Translations under genes and position numbers: made by a program
Notes under the pieces: model-generated
What the model was told of the DNA's origin: nothing
Database searches by the model: none
Seen by the model: only the letters and a program-made list of their open reading frames with translations
Part shown: one piece after another, positions 8,974 through 17,847 of the stretch
Layout: each line of letters starts with the position of its first letter
Numbering within the stretch: the stretch's first letter is position 1
Source: Chloroflexota bacterium
GTDB taxonomy: Bacteria > Chloroflexota > Anaerolineae > Aggregatilineales > Phototrophicaceae
Assembly (NCBI GenBank): GCA_028875245.1
Contig: JAPPEU010000057.1
Coordinates: forward strand, 1 to 64,000
Direction of reading: 5' to 3'
Length of the DNA: 64,000 bases

Positions 8974-9109
8974 CCTTGGGGGCGGGCCACCGGCTCGCCC
9001 GTACAAGCCTGCTCAAACGAAATGATTCTGTGGGGGCGGTTCTTTGAATCGCCCGTCGCATCCGCAACAACGTTGAAATTGTAGGGGCGGCTCTGTGAGT
9101 CGCCCACAA
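8974..9109. repeat. Family A palindromic repeats (three)
   Basis: Three hairpin units sit between the binding-protein and permease genes. Their stems are GGGCGGGCC/GGCTCGCCC, GGCGGTTC/GAATCGCC and GGCGGCTC/GAGTCGCC, each with a 3-5 nt loop. The stem inserts differ between units but still pair. The last unit ends 14 bp before the next start codon. Confidence 0.8.
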
Positions 9110-9123
9110 ACCAATGCCAACCC

Positions 9124-10107
9124 ATGTCCCAACCTGGTCCTAAACCCAAATCGTCAGCCACTCTATTACAAAGCCGCCGCAACGCCCTAAGATCCTATCT
9201 GGGCGCTTACGGCTTTATGGCGCCGGCCGGCGTTCTCGTCATCATATTCTTTCTGATTCCCGTCGCTATCGTCCTCTATCTCAGCGTCACCAACCTGGCC
9301 AGCTCCAACTTCACCTCCGACCTGGCCAAGATGGAATATGTCGGTCTCAAGAATTATGAAACGCTGCTCAACGATCAGTTCGCGCGCAAGATCTTTTTCA
9401 ACACGATATTTTATGTGCTGGTGACGCTCTCCATCTTCAACGTGTCACTGGCGCTGATTGTTTCCCTGCTCACGACCCATATTGATCGCAGCGCCGGCTT
9501 TGTATTTCGCGCGCTCTGGATCTTGCCTCGCATCACCTCGCCGGTCGTCTATATCCTGATCTGGAAGCGGATGATGGCGGAAGCGCCCTTTGGCATCCTT
9601 AATCAATTCAACGAATTCCTGGGCCAGCCCACCTTCAATTATGTGTCGACCAATCCCTGGGTCTTTGTGGTTGTGGTGAACGGCTTCATCGGCGTCTCAT
9701 TCGGGATGATCATCTTCACATCCGCAATCGAATCGATCCCCAAAGACTTGCTCAACGCCTCGCTGGTCGATGGCTCGTCGAGGATGCAGCGCATTCGCTA
9801 TGTGATCTTGCCTTTGATACGCTGGCCGCTGCTCTTTGTGGTCACGTATCAGACCTTGTCCCTCTTGACTTCCTTCGTGGAAATCCAATTGCTGACTGAC
9901 GGCGGGCCGGGGCTCTATCGCACCGAGGTCTGGTCGCTGACCGCTTATCATCGCGCCCTGTCCAATTACTTCGGCAACGCGCAATGGGGCTATGGCTCGG
10001 CTTTCGCTGTCCTGTTGGTGATGATCGGCGTCGTGCTCGCGGTGATCTATATGCGCGTCTTCCGCTTTGACGAGTTGGTGGCCGAGCCACGCGTGGAGGC
10101 TTTATGA
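9124..10107 (+). CDS. ABC transporter permease (UgpA/MalF type)
   Basis: This 327-residue MetI-fold permease has about six membrane spans, starting at LGAYGFMAPAGVLVIIFFLI. The EAA cytoplasmic loop that docks on the ATPase is seen as PKDLLNASLVDGSSRMQRIRYVILPLIR. Its length and pattern match the first permease of family-1 sugar importers. It overlaps the next gene by 4 bp (ATGA), so the two are translationally coupled. A family A hairpin lies immediately upstream. Confidence 0.9.
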   Translation: MSQPGPKPKSSATLLQSRRNALRSYLGAYGFMAPAGVLVIIFFLIPVAIVLYLSVTNLASSNFTSDLAKMEYVGLKNYETLLNDQFARKIFFNTIFYVLVTLSIFNVSLALIVSLLTTHIDRSAGFVFRALWILPRITSPVVYILIWKRMMAEAPFGILNQFNEFLGQPTFNYVSTNPWVFVVVVNGFIGVSFGMIIFTSAIESIPKDLLNASLVDGSSRMQRIRYVILPLIRWPLLFVVTYQTLSLLTSFVEIQLLTDGGPGLYRTEVWSLTAYHRALSNYFGNAQWGYGSAFAVLLVMIGVVLAVIYMRVFRFDELVAEPRVEAL

Positions 10108-11681
10108 CCGCGCGCGAGAGCCTGTTCGACTCGGGCAAACTCAAGGTCGAGGAGGCGCCGCCCGCGCTCGCTCGGGATTTGAAAGACGGCCTGCGCCTTG
10201 GCGTCATCGGCATTCTCGTCATGTTGGGCGCCGCCTTTTTCTTAAGCGGCATTGTCGGCCCCCTCTTCGCCCTGGGCAACGTCGAAGAGACGGTGATGGA
10301 TGTCTTGACCCGCCTTGCATTGCTGGCGCTGCCATTCGTCGCCTACATCGCCGCCGCAAGCGTCGCCCGCCGCTATACAGTAAGGGACAGTCCGCGCGCG
10401 CTTGGCTTGGCATTGACCACGACGGTCATACTCTTCGCCGCCATATCGGCCGGGCATTATGTCTTCAACTATGGCGTGTTCGCGCCCCGCCCGTCGTTGC
10501 AGATGACGCTGCGCCAAACCGACGCCGGCATTCGTGTTGAAGCGCTGGTCGCCGGTGGCGCGGCCGATACCGCCGAAATGCAGGTCGGCGATGTCATCAC
10601 GGCGATCCGGCGCGACCGCGTCGACTTGGCCGCCTTCAACAAACGGCTGAGCCAATCAGAGGCGGACGCGCCGCTTCGGCTGCGCTTCATGCGCGGCGAT
10701 GAGGAATTGCAAGAGACAGTCCGTGTCATTCTTGTCTCCGACAAGCAGTTGAGCGTCTTGCTGCCGGGCCTCCTCTTTGGCCTTGCCTTCACGGCAATCA
10801 TCGTATTCCTGCCCGGCCATTGGGCGCCTTATATCGCGCTGGTTGGCTTGCTGTCTCCCTTGCTGGTCGGCTATTTTTGGGTCATCGTCGCCACCTTCTC
10901 ATACCGCACCGAAGGGCTCGTGCCTCTCGACAGCAACGACAATTTCGGCGGCTTCACCTTGAAAAACTGGGAATCTATCTTCGCCGGCAATATCTCGGGC
11001 CTGGAATTCAATATCTGGCCGATTCTGATGACCTCGCTGGCGATTGCGGTTGTCATGACCTTTGTCGTCCTGCTGGTATCGTCGATGGCCGGCTATGCCC
11101 TGTCTCGCATGCACTTTCCCGGGCGCCGTTTCTTCCTCTCCTTCACCTTAATCCTGCACGGCTTCCCGGCGATAACACTCTTGATTCCGATATTCATCGT
11201 GCTGCTGCGGCTGGGCAACATGCCCATCATCGGTGAGGTGATCGGTTTCAACACCATCGGCGGCATCGCCTTGGTCATGGTCGCCTTTCAACTGCCGCTC
11301 GGCGTCTGGCTGATGAAAGGCTTTTTCGACAACATCCCCTGGGATATGGAGCGATCCGCCCTCATCGACGGCGCTTCTCGCTTCCGCACCTATTGGGAGA
11401 TCCTGCTGCCGCAGATCCGCCCCGGCTTGCTGGCGCTGGGCATATTCGCTTTCATCGGCGGCTGGAACGCCTACATCATTCCGGCCACCTACTCAATCGG
11501 CACCGGACTTAGCAACCTGCCGGTGTTCTTGAACGAGCTGATCGACGAAACCGCGCCGGTGGATTGGAATCAGGTGGCGGCGGTCGGTTTATTCCAACTG
11601 ATTCCGATCTTCATATTCTTCATCTTTGCTCAGGAATACCTGCTCAATATCTATGCCGGCGGCACCAAAGGCAGTTCGTAA
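10104..11681 (+). CDS. ABC transporter permease with N-terminal membrane domain and embedded PDZ domain
   Basis: At 525 residues this is almost twice the usual 275-290 of UgpE/MalG permeases. The C-terminal part (about 270-525) is a standard MetI domain, with FTLKNWESIF before the core and an EAA loop at DMERSALIDGASRFRTYWEI. The extra N-terminus has three predicted spans (about 33-53, 70-88, 101-120), then residues 131-210 that look like a bacterial PDZ domain (VEALVAGGAADTAEMQVGDV), then two more spans. With a cytoplasmic N-terminus the PDZ domain would face outward, toward the binding protein. The reading frame is continuous and the base composition matches its neighbours, so this does not look like an artefact. 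Confidence 0.85.
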   Translation: MTARESLFDSGKLKVEEAPPALARDLKDGLRLGVIGILVMLGAAFFLSGIVGPLFALGNVEETVMDVLTRLALLALPFVAYIAAASVARRYTVRDSPRALGLALTTTVILFAAISAGHYVFNYGVFAPRPSLQMTLRQTDAGIRVEALVAGGAADTAEMQVGDVITAIRRDRVDLAAFNKRLSQSEADAPLRLRFMRGDEELQETVRVILVSDKQLSVLLPGLLFGLAFTAIIVFLPGHWAPYIALVGLLSPLLVGYFWVIVATFSYRTEGLVPLDSNDNFGGFTLKNWESIFAGNISGLEFNIWPILMTSLAIAVVMTFVVLLVSSMAGYALSRMHFPGRRFFLSFTLILHGFPAITLLIPIFIVLLRLGNMPIIGEVIGFNTIGGIALVMVAFQLPLGVWLMKGFFDNIPWDMERSALIDGASRFRTYWEILLPQIRPGLLALGIFAFIGGWNAYIIPATYSIGTGLSNLPVFLNELIDETAPVDWNQVAAVGLFQLIPIFIFFIFAQEYLLNIYAGGTKGSS

Positions 11682-11698
11682 CGCGAAAGCGCTGGACA

Positions 11699-12781
11699 AT
11701 GGAAATACGCATTGACAACCTGACCAAGAAATTCGGCGATGTGGTCGGCGTTGAGAATCTGACCTTGCACATTGACGATGGCGAATTTGTGGCTTTTTTG
11801 GGGCCGTCGGGCTGTGGCAAGACGACCACGCTGCTGACCCTGGCCGGCATCTACAAGCCGACCGACGGCCTCATTCGCTTCGGCGACCGGGTGGTCAACA
11901 CCGTGCAGCCGAAGGACCGCAATATCGGCATGGTCTTTCAAAGTTATGCCCTCTATCCCCACATGACCATCTTTCAAAACATCGCCTACCCGCTCAAGCT
12001 GAAGAAAGTGCCCAAGAACGAACAGAATGAGCAGGTGCGGCGTGTCGCCAATGTTATGGGCATCGGCGATTTGCTCGATCGCCGCCCCGGCCAGCTTTCC
12101 GGCGGGCAGCAGCAGCGGGTCGCTCTCGGGCGCGCGCTGGTGAAAGAGCCGGATGTGCTGCTCTTTGATGAACCCTTGTCCAATCTGGATGCCCGCCTGC
12201 GCTTGACCATGCGCGGCGAGATCAAACATTTGCAGAAGAACCTGGGCATCACATCCATTTATGTGACGCATGACCAGGTGGAAGCGATGACCATGGCCGA
12301 TCGCATCGCCGTCATGAATCTGGGGCACTTGCAGGCTTTTGACGCGCCCGATGAATTGTACGACCGGCCCAAGACGCGCTTCGTCGCCGGCTTCGTCGGC
12401 AATCCACCGATGAACTTTCTCGATGTGGAAGTCTCCCGTTTGAATGGGCAATTCCTGGCGGAGGCGGATGCGATCCGTCTTCCACTGGGCGCAGAGCGAG
12501 GCGAGCCGCCCGCGGGCCACCCCGGCGCCGTTGTCATGGGCATCCGGCCGGAGGATATCCAAATCGCTGATGATGGCGATGTCCGCGGCGAGATATTCGT
12601 GGTGGAACCGCTCGGCCGCGAAGACCTGATCGATGTGCGCATCGGCTCAAACAGTTTCATCTTGCTCGCCGATACCGAGAAGCAGTACCGAGCCGGGCAG
12701 CCGGTCGCGCTCAAGTTCGACATGTCGCAGGCGCAATTCTTCGATCCGCAGACTGAGCGATCCCTGCTTTGGCGCCAGTAA
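11699..12781 (+). CDS. ABC transporter ATPase (UgpC/MalK type)
   Basis: The track ORF begins at 11564, but the conserved protein starts at ATG 11699 (MEIRIDNLTKKFGDVVG), giving 360 residues. Walker A is GPSGCGKTT (35-43), the Q-loop is Q81 in MVFQSYALYPH, the signature is LSGGQ (133-137), Walker B is VLLFDEP (153-159) and the switch His is 191. Beyond about residue 235 is the TOBE regulatory domain of MalK-like ATPases (VMGIRPEDI). It energises the two permeases just upstream. It may also serve the second sugar importer at 58.6-62 kb, which has no ATPase of its own; this is common for MalK/MsmK-type proteins but is inferred here. Confidence 0.92.
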   Translation: MEIRIDNLTKKFGDVVGVENLTLHIDDGEFVAFLGPSGCGKTTTLLTLAGIYKPTDGLIRFGDRVVNTVQPKDRNIGMVFQSYALYPHMTIFQNIAYPLKLKKVPKNEQNEQVRRVANVMGIGDLLDRRPGQLSGGQQQRVALGRALVKEPDVLLFDEPLSNLDARLRLTMRGEIKHLQKNLGITSIYVTHDQVEAMTMADRIAVMNLGHLQAFDAPDELYDRPKTRFVAGFVGNPPMNFLDVEVSRLNGQFLAEADAIRLPLGAERGEPPAGHPGAVVMGIRPEDIQIADDGDVRGEIFVVEPLGREDLIDVRIGSNSFILLADTEKQYRAGQPVALKFDMSQAQFFDPQTERSLLWRQ

Positions 12782-12789
12782 ACAGCCGC

Positions 12790-14220
12790 ATGTTGGATGC
12801 GCAGCTGGATAGCCTTCGGCGAATCCCGCAAATAGAACCGGCTTGCCAGCTTGCGCTGCGCCATGCGCCTATCATTCGCTTTGACGCGCGCGAGCCTTTC
12901 CTTCCCGCAGCCGTCGGTTATACGGTATTTCGAGGCGACGCGCCATCCGCCTCCTTTCCACGCGACATCAAACTGCGCGCGGGTTGCGCCTTCGCCATCG
13001 AATACGCCATCTGGTGGGACTGGGACATCCAGCACCTCTATGAGTTGGAACATATATGGGTCTATGTCGATCGCGCCGGGGAACTTGTCGACGCTGAAGC
13101 GAGCTGGCATGGACGTTACCATAGAATGCGGGATGACGACGGAAGGCTGCCCACGCAAGACGGCAGATTAGCGCTCCATTCGGAGCCGGGCAAGCACGCT
13201 TTCGCCCCGTCGCCCGAATGGTTGCTGCAACGGAAAGCGAAGACGCTCGCCAGTTGCGGCGTCCGCGCCGGGGCGATGGGCCTGCATGTCACGCCCCTCT
13301 TCAACGGCCTCATCACTGACGACAAGCCGCAAAACCACCGCCTGGTGCACACATACCTGGAGCGGCGCGCTTTCGAGCCCACATACAGCTTTTCCCAGCG
13401 CTTTGATCTTCGCTGCGCCAGATTTGTCCCTTGGCCGCATCTCTTCGCCTGGATTCCGGCGCGCGTTTCAGCCTGGCTGGACGAACTGGAAGCGACCATC
13501 CCGCCAGAAGAAAGACGCGTCCTGCGAATCGCCCATCGCGGCGCATCAGCATACGCGGCGGAAAACTCACTGGCGGCCATAGTCGCGGCGGCTGAACTGG
13601 GCGCCGATATGGTGGAAATCGACATCCGTACGACGGCGGATGATGTGCCCATTGTGATTCATGACGGCAGCCTCATGCGGATGCACGGCGTTGAAGGTGA
13701 TGTTTCGGACTTGACGATGGACGAGCTTTGCCGCTTGACGGCGAGCGGGAGCCCGGTCATCAGCTTTGACGAAGCGGTCGCCCTGTGTCGCGAACTGCAG
13801 TTGGGGCTGTACCTGGATATCAAGCGGCTCACCGTTGCCGCAGCGCGTTCTATGTTCGCGGCGCTGGATGAGCGGCACTATCTGAAGCACACGATCTTTG
13901 GCTCATTCCGCCCCGATTATCTGGCCGATATCAAAGCGGCGCGCCCCGACGCCAGGACCTCCGTTTTATTCGGCGCGGTTCACATCGATCCAGTCAAATT
14001 GGCGGGCGCGGTCAATGCCGATTACGTCCACCCCTGTTGGGAGCATCGCGCCGAGGAGCCGCACAAGCTCTTGACGCCGGCCTGGATTGAAAGCGTGCGA
14101 GCGGCGAACCTGGGCATCGTCTGCTGGCATGAAGAGCGGCCGGCGGAAATCGCGGCGCTGATGGCCCTGGGCGTCGATGCCATCTGTTCCGATAAGCCCG
14201 AACTGCTCTTGCGAGCGTGA
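12790..14220 (+). CDS. Two-domain protein: unknown N-terminal domain plus glycerophosphodiester phosphodiesterase
   Basis: Starting from ATG 12790 (the track uses TTG 12769) the protein has 476 residues. The C-terminal half is a GDPD barrel: catalytic-type residues H249 (IAHRGAS), E258 (AENSL), E276/D278 (VEIDIR) and H291 (VIHDGSL), ending in VDAICSDKPELL. It would cleave glycerophosphodiesters to glycerol-3-phosphate and an alcohol. The N-terminal 235 residues match no family I can name. They are rich in Trp, His and acidic residues (IWWDWDIQHLYELEHIWVYV, then ASWHGRYH and PGKHAFAP), so a second metal site or hydrolase is possible. There is no signal peptide, so it acts in the cytoplasm. The position after the ATPase gene equals that of ugpQ. 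Confidence 0.8.
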   Translation: MLDAQLDSLRRIPQIEPACQLALRHAPIIRFDAREPFLPAAVGYTVFRGDAPSASFPRDIKLRAGCAFAIEYAIWWDWDIQHLYELEHIWVYVDRAGELVDAEASWHGRYHRMRDDDGRLPTQDGRLALHSEPGKHAFAPSPEWLLQRKAKTLASCGVRAGAMGLHVTPLFNGLITDDKPQNHRLVHTYLERRAFEPTYSFSQRFDLRCARFVPWPHLFAWIPARVSAWLDELEATIPPEERRVLRIAHRGASAYAAENSLAAIVAAAELGADMVEIDIRTTADDVPIVIHDGSLMRMHGVEGDVSDLTMDELCRLTASGSPVISFDEAVALCRELQLGLYLDIKRLTVAAARSMFAALDERHYLKHTIFGSFRPDYLADIKAARPDARTSVLFGAVHIDPVKLAGAVNADYVHPCWEHRAEEPHKLLTPAWIESVRAANLGIVCWHEERPAEIAALMALGVDAICSDKPELLLRA

Positions 14221-14233
14221 AAATGAAAGGCAA

Positions 14234-15361
14234 ATGATGGCAACGGAGCCACTGTTCCCAACGAGCGTCATCGGCAGTTTGCCCCGTCCGAAGTGGGTCA
14301 TTGACCTGCTGCTCAAGCATCAGGACGGCTCGCTGAGCGATGAAGCGCTGGATGAGGCGCTCGACAAGGCAATCGTCTATGCGATAGGCATGCAGGAAGC
14401 GGCCGGCATCGACATCATATCGGATGGCGAATGGCGCAGAATCGGCTACTTTGAAGTCTTCGCTCAGCGGGTCGGCGGTTTTCAAGGCGCTGAATATCAG
14501 ACGCAAGCGCTGGCGCCTGAAGTGCTGCCCGATAGCGGGCTCTCCCGGCCGCAGCAATGGACGCTGAAGGAATTCCAGCAAGCCCTCGTGGTGGATCGCA
14601 TGACTTATTCGCGCCCGATTGCGGCGGGTAGCGCGGCCTTCCTGCGTCAAAACACCGAACATGAAATCAAAGTCGCCTTGCCAACGCCGCATATGATCGG
14701 CGGACGGCTCTGGCATCCCGAATACTCCAGCGGCGCTTATCCGACGCGGCGTGAATTCATCGAAGCCGTCATTCCGATTCTGCGGGAAGAAGTCATCGCC
14801 TTGCGCGCTGCCGGCGTCGATGTCGTTCAGTTCGATGATCCTTGGCTTTGTTTCTTCGTTGACCCCGAGCATCGCGCCCGATTTGACGATCCCGATGCCG
14901 AGATTGAGCGCGCCATTGATGACCTGAATCGCGTCCTCGCCGGCATCGACGGGCTCAAAACCGCCCTCCATGTCTGCCGCGGCAATCGCGCCCGCACCGT
15001 TTACGCCAGCGGCGATTATGAGCCGATCATGCCTCATCTGCTGCGCGCTGATGTCCACCAGCTCGCAATGGAATTCGCCGTCACGCAAGCGGGGGATGTA
15101 TCGATATTCGAGCGCTTCCCGACCGATAAGGAGATCGGCTTGGGCGTTGTGGATGTGCGCGGCGAGGTCGCCGATAGGCCGGCCCTTGTTGTGGAGCGGG
15201 TCGAAAAAGCGCTGCGATACCTAGAGCGGGAACAGATCACGCTCAACCCGGATTGTGGCTTCGCGCCCACCAGCACCAACCCGATTTCGCTTGAAGAAGC
15301 CTACCAAAAGCTGAACGCGATGGCGCAGGCCGCGGCGATTCTGCGCGAACGTTATGCCTGA
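14234..15361 (+). CDS. MetE C-terminal-domain-like methyltransferase
   Basis: This protein of about 375 residues has the cobalamin-independent methionine synthase catalytic barrel only; the N-terminal half of MetE is absent. The family opening IGSLPRPKWVIDLL is present. The zinc-ligand pattern is kept: His and Cys in LHVCRGN, a Glu in LAMEFAVT and a Cys in LNPDCGFAP. Such short proteins transfer methyl groups to thiols in methionine or other C1 pathways, and the acceptor is not evident. The track start at 14177 runs into the previous gene. ATG 14234/14237 follows GAAAGG and is preferred. It lies 13 bp after the phosphodiesterase and is probably in the same operon. Confidence 0.85.
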   Translation: MMATEPLFPTSVIGSLPRPKWVIDLLLKHQDGSLSDEALDEALDKAIVYAIGMQEAAGIDIISDGEWRRIGYFEVFAQRVGGFQGAEYQTQALAPEVLPDSGLSRPQQWTLKEFQQALVVDRMTYSRPIAAGSAAFLRQNTEHEIKVALPTPHMIGGRLWHPEYSSGAYPTRREFIEAVIPILREEVIALRAAGVDVVQFDDPWLCFFVDPEHRARFDDPDAEIERAIDDLNRVLAGIDGLKTALHVCRGNRARTVYASGDYEPIMPHLLRADVHQLAMEFAVTQAGDVSIFERFPTDKEIGLGVVDVRGEVADRPALVVERVEKALRYLEREQITLNPDCGFAPTSTNPISLEEAYQKLNAMAQAAAILRERYA

Positions 15362-15396
15362 AGATCCCCCGCCAATTCCCCGTCAAAGCATGACGA

Positions 15397-15532
15397 ATTG
15401 TAGGCAGGTCGCCCGTCGTGCCGCGAAATGTTAGGGCGAGCCACCGTCTCGCCCCTACGAACTGATGGCTCGTTCGCCAATGCCGACCCCAACAATGCCA
15501 AATGTAGGGGCGACATATCATGTCGCCCGCCG
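15397..15532. repeat. Family A palindromic repeats (three)
   Basis: Units begin TTGTAGGCAGGTCGCCCGTC, TGTTAGGGCGAGCCACCGTC and TGTAGGGGCGACATATCATG. The third has an ACAT/ATGT stem. They fill most of the 251-bp gap before the diol dehydratase gene, and I see no cobalamin riboswitch pattern there. Confidence 0.75.
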
Positions 15533-15612
15533 CCGCGCGCCATTGCCATTCGACAGCCGCCGCGCCATGTGTTAGATTCTGCCTGTAGCAAAGGCGAATG
15601 TGAAACGCAAAA

Positions 15613-17847
15613 ATGGAACGCTCCAAGCGATTCGACCTGCTGGCGCAGCGCGATATCAACAAAGAGACCTATGTCGAGCCTTGGCCCGAAGCCGGCTTGA
15701 TCGTCGCCGACAGCCCTTACGACCCGTCGCCCAGCATAAAAATTGAAGATGGCCGCGTCCGTGAAATCGACGGCGTCGCGCGGGCTGACTTTGACGCGCT
15801 GGATATTTTCATCGCCACGCGCGCACTGGACCTGAGAGTCGCTGAAGAAGCGATGGCGCTGCCTTCAAAGGACTATGCGCGCATGCTGGCAGACATCAAC
15901 GTGCCGCGCGCGGAGATCGCTCGTTTGATCGCAGGCTGCACGCCGGCCAAGCTGACCGACATCATCCGGCACATGAATGTCCTGGAAATGATGATGGGCT
16001 TGGCCAAGATGCGCATCCGGCGCACCCCGGCCAATCAAGCCCATGTCACCAACTGGCGCGAGCATCCGGCGCTGCTGGCGGCGGACGCGGCCGAAGCCGC
16101 ATTGCGCGGTTTCGCCGAAGTCGAGACGACGGTTCGCGTCGCCCGCTTCGCCCCCTTCAACGCGCTGGCCATCCTGGTCGGCACGCAGACGGGCCGCGGT
16201 GGCGTGCTGACGCAATGCTCGGTAGAAGAAGCCCTGGGTTTGCGCCTGGCGATGAAAGGGCTGACGAGCTACGCCGAGACGCTTTCGGTCTATGGCACCG
16301 AAAAGACATTCGTCGATGGCGACGATACGCCCTGGTCCAAGGCTTTTCTCGCTTCCGCCTATGCCTCGCGCGGCGTCAAAATCCGCTTCACCTCCGGCAC
16401 CGGCTCGGAAGCGCTGATGGGCCGCGCCGAGCGGAAATCGATGCTGTACCTGGAAGCGCGCTGCCTGCTGGTCGTCAAGGGCGCCGGCAGTCAAGGCGTG
16501 CAGAACGGCTCGATTTCCTGCATCGCCCTGCCGGAAGCCCTGCCCGGCGGCGTGCGGGCCGTGCTGGCGGAGAACCTGCTCGCCTCCATGCTCGGCCTGG
16601 AAGTGGCGGCCGGCAACGATGCGCTGGCATCGCATTCGAGCATTCGCAAAACCGCCAAGCTCATGCTGCAATTCATCCCGGGGGCGGATTTCATCTTCAG
16701 CGGCTACAGCGCCATCCCCAAGCGCGACAACCTCTTCGGCGGCGGCAATTTCGATGCCGAAGACTTCGACGATTACAACGTCTTGCAGCGCGATATGCAG
16801 GTCGACGGCGGCGTCCGCCCGATCACCGAGGCTGAGGCCCTGGCTATCCGGCGCAAGGGCGCCCGCGCGATTCAAGCTGTCTACCGCGAAATGAATCTGC
16901 CGGAAATCACTGACGAGGAGATTGACGCAGCCGCCCTGGCGCATGGCAGCGACGACATGCCCGAGCGCGATATCGTGCCCGATCTGGAAGCGGCCGACGC
17001 CTTCATGGCCGGCGATGACGATTTTCTCGCCGTCATCCGCGCCTTGCAGAAGACCGGTTTCAGCGATGTCGCCGACAATATCCTGGAAATGGGGCGGCAG
17101 CGCATCGCCGCCGATTACTTGCAGCCATCGGCGATATTCGACGCCGACTTCAAAGTGCAAAGCGCGATCAACGACGCCAACGATTATGTCGGGCCCGGCA
17201 GCGGCTATCGCCCGGGTGGGGAGCGCTGGCGCGAGATGCAGGCCATCCCGCAAGCCAAATCGCCGGAAGGCTTCGTCGACCCGCATATTGGCGAGCCCCT
17301 GTCGCGCTTGGTGGAGCTCGGTCCCGCGGCCCCGGGAACGCAACGCGAAGTTGTTCTTGCGCTCGGCCCGGCATTTGGCGGCGCGCTTGCGACGACAATC
17401 GGCGGCTTGGATCATGACGCTGTGCTTGAGGCGATATTGAGCGGCGTCGCCTCCGAGGGCATTGTGGCGCGCATCGTCCGCGTCTATCACTCATCGGATT
17501 GCGCCGCCATCGGTTACGTCGGCGCGCGTTTGAGCGGCAGCGGCATCGGCATCGGCCTGCAATCACGCGGCACCGCCGTCATCCATCAGAAAGACCTGGC
17601 GCCGTTGAACAACCTGGAGCTATTCCCGCAATCGCCCAGCCTGACGCTGGCGACCTATGAAAACATCGGGCGCAATGCCGCGCGTTATGCCTTGGGTTTG
17701 GCGACGGTGCCGGTCGCGGTCGAAATTGACAACGGCGCCCGCCTGCGCCTCATCGTGAAGACGGCCCTGCTCCATCGCCGCGAAACCGACGAGGTCTGCC
17801 CCGAGCAGCCGCCGATGGAATTGCGCTTCGATTGGGAGCCGGAGTAG
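15613..17847 (+). CDS. B12-dependent diol/glycerol dehydratase, fused large and medium subunits
   Basis: This 744-residue protein converts 1,2-propanediol or glycerol to propanal or 3-hydroxypropanal by adenosylcobalamin radical chemistry. Residues 1 to about 550 match PduC-type large subunits very closely (MERSKRFDLLAQR, HMNVLEMMM, PWSKAFLASAYASRG). Active-site residues sit one position off the PduC numbering: Q142 and H144 in NQAHVTN, and E171 in EVETTV. Residues from about 555 match the medium subunit (PduD type: PEGFVDPHIGEPL, IHQKDLAPLNNLELF), so the two subunits that are usually separate are fused. The small subunit follows with a 1-nt overlap. No reactivating factor, aldehyde dehydrogenase or microcompartment shell gene is in the window. 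Confidence 0.93.
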   Translation: MERSKRFDLLAQRDINKETYVEPWPEAGLIVADSPYDPSPSIKIEDGRVREIDGVARADFDALDIFIATRALDLRVAEEAMALPSKDYARMLADINVPRAEIARLIAGCTPAKLTDIIRHMNVLEMMMGLAKMRIRRTPANQAHVTNWREHPALLAADAAEAALRGFAEVETTVRVARFAPFNALAILVGTQTGRGGVLTQCSVEEALGLRLAMKGLTSYAETLSVYGTEKTFVDGDDTPWSKAFLASAYASRGVKIRFTSGTGSEALMGRAERKSMLYLEARCLLVVKGAGSQGVQNGSISCIALPEALPGGVRAVLAENLLASMLGLEVAAGNDALASHSSIRKTAKLMLQFIPGADFIFSGYSAIPKRDNLFGGGNFDAEDFDDYNVLQRDMQVDGGVRPITEAEALAIRRKGARAIQAVYREMNLPEITDEEIDAAALAHGSDDMPERDIVPDLEAADAFMAGDDDFLAVIRALQKTGFSDVADNILEMGRQRIAADYLQPSAIFDADFKVQSAINDANDYVGPGSGYRPGGERWREMQAIPQAKSPEGFVDPHIGEPLSRLVELGPAAPGTQREVVLALGPAFGGALATTIGGLDHDAVLEAILSGVASEGIVARIVRVYHSSDCAAIGYVGARLSGSGIGIGLQSRGTAVIHQKDLAPLNNLELFPQSPSLTLATYENIGRNAARYALGLATVPVAVEIDNGARLRLIVKTALLHRRETDEVCPEQPPMELRFDWEPE

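Noticed and set aside
15362-15612. Cobalamin riboswitch before the diol dehydratase
   Set aside because: The gap holds only family A hairpins; I could not find the conserved B12-box sequence.
15865-17490. 541-residue minus-strand ORF opposite the diol dehydratase
   Set aside because: It is a shadow: the plus strand encodes a highly conserved PduC-like protein, and the minus translation is rich in Arg, Gly and Ala without motifs.
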